This document shows, in pieces, positions 6,002-6,347 of a stretch of DNA of 6,347 nucleotides. The notes under the pieces are model-generated. The model was given only the letters and a program-made list of their open reading frames with translations. It was not told where the DNA came from and ran no database searches. Origin of the DNA: Pseudomonadota bacterium (GTDB lineage: Bacteria > Pseudomonadota > Gammaproteobacteria > Burkholderiales > Thiobacillaceae). How positions within the stretch are numbered: the stretch's first letter is position 1; each line of letters opens with the position of its first letter. Position numbers and translations under genes: made by a program. Location of the stretch: contig JAJZRT010000234.1 of NCBI GenBank assembly GCA_021802595.1, forward strand, positions 1 to 6,347, written 5' to 3'.

Positions 6002-6347
6002 TTAAATTAGCTCCCGGTCGGACAGTTCTTTTTTGATATAGGCGTAAATAATGGGCGCGGCGATGACGCCCTGCACGCCGAACGCGGCTTCCATCACCAG
6101 CATGGCAACCAGCAGCTCCCACGCACGCGCCTGGATCTGCCCCCCGATGATACGGGCATTCACGAAATATTCGAGCTTGTGAATGAAGATCAGGAACCCC
6201 AGCGATGCGGCGGCGATGTGCAGCGATTGCGACAGCGAAATGATGACGATCACGCTGTTGGAAATGAGATTGCCCAGCACCGGTATCAGGCCGACCACGA
6301 ATGTGACCAGGATCATGGTCTTGGTGAAGGGCAGGGATACGCCGAAT
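6002..6347 (-). CDS. AI-2E/PerM family membrane protein, C-terminal part, cut by the right edge
   Basis: The last 114 residues of a polytopic inner-membrane protein of the AI-2E transporter (UPF0118/PerM) family. The frame is open to the window end and the N-terminal two thirds lie outside. The visible part has the family's closing pattern: a helix with GLIPVLGN, a helix with ASLGFLIFIHKLEYF, the polar segment NARIIGGQIQ, and a last hydrophobic stretch with AFGVQGVIAAPIIYAYIKKEL. Family members have been proposed to export the signal AI-2 or to work as permeases or cation antiporters; the substrate here cannot be told. The stop TAA (6002-6004) is 2 nt before the gcvR-like start. I recall perM and gcvR as genomic neighbours in other proteobacteria, which agrees with this order. 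Confidence 0.88.
   Translation of the reverse strand, partial: FGVSLPFTKTMILVTFVVGLIPVLGNLISNSVIVIISLSQSLHIAAASLGFLIFIHKLEYFVNARIIGGQIQARAWELLVAMLVMEAAFGVQGVIAAPIIYAYIKKELSDRELI

Noticed and set aside
5175..6005. Plus-strand open frame (276 codons) opposite gcvR and the exported-protein gene
   Set aside because: Antisense to a clear double-ACT protein and a signal-peptide protein; no domain of its own.

Overview
The window reads as an ordinary chromosomal segment from a G+C-rich proteobacterium. A betaproteobacterium is the best guess. The reasons are the strong G/C preference at third codon positions, a B12-dependent (class II) ribonucleotide reductase, an EAL-like/HDOD signalling protein and a PerM-GcvR gene pair. 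This placement is inference from gene content; no rRNA or other taxonomic marker is present.

Layout from left to right. (1) Plus strand: the C-terminal part of an adenosylcobalamin-dependent ribonucleotide reductase (nrdJ, cut by the left edge), followed after 6 nt by a patatin-like serine hydrolase of the RssA type (1029-1961). (2) Minus strand, convergent with the patatin gene and only 15 nt from it: an EAL-like/HDOD protein (2257-3606, GTG start) followed 7 nt later by a small GIY-YIG nuclease-family protein (1977-2249). (3) A 368-nt intergenic region (3607-3974) between divergent genes. It is poorer in G+C and non-coding as far as I can see, carries two clear inverted repeats, and must supply promoters in both directions. 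(4) Plus strand: an unrecognised 321-aa soluble protein (3975-4940). (5) Minus strand, convergent with it: a three-gene cluster transcribed from beyond the right edge. It holds an AI-2E/PerM-type membrane protein (C-terminal part only), a double-ACT-domain GcvR-like regulator 2 nt downstream, and a small exported protein with two cysteines 10 nt further on.

The tight spacings (6, 7, 2 and 10 nt) suggest three co-transcribed units: nrdJ-patatin, EAL/HDOD-GIY-YIG, and perM-gcvR-exported protein. In the last unit the Shine-Dalgarno of the third gene overlaps the stop codon of the second. I see no mobile element, CRISPR array, tRNA, rRNA, toxin-antitoxin pair or phage gene. The items most worth a second look are the two uncharacterised proteins (3975-4940 and 4979-5449), the inverted repeats in the divergent intergenic region, and the loss of every recognisable catalytic EAL residue in the signalling protein. 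I found no convincing sign of a new biological system.
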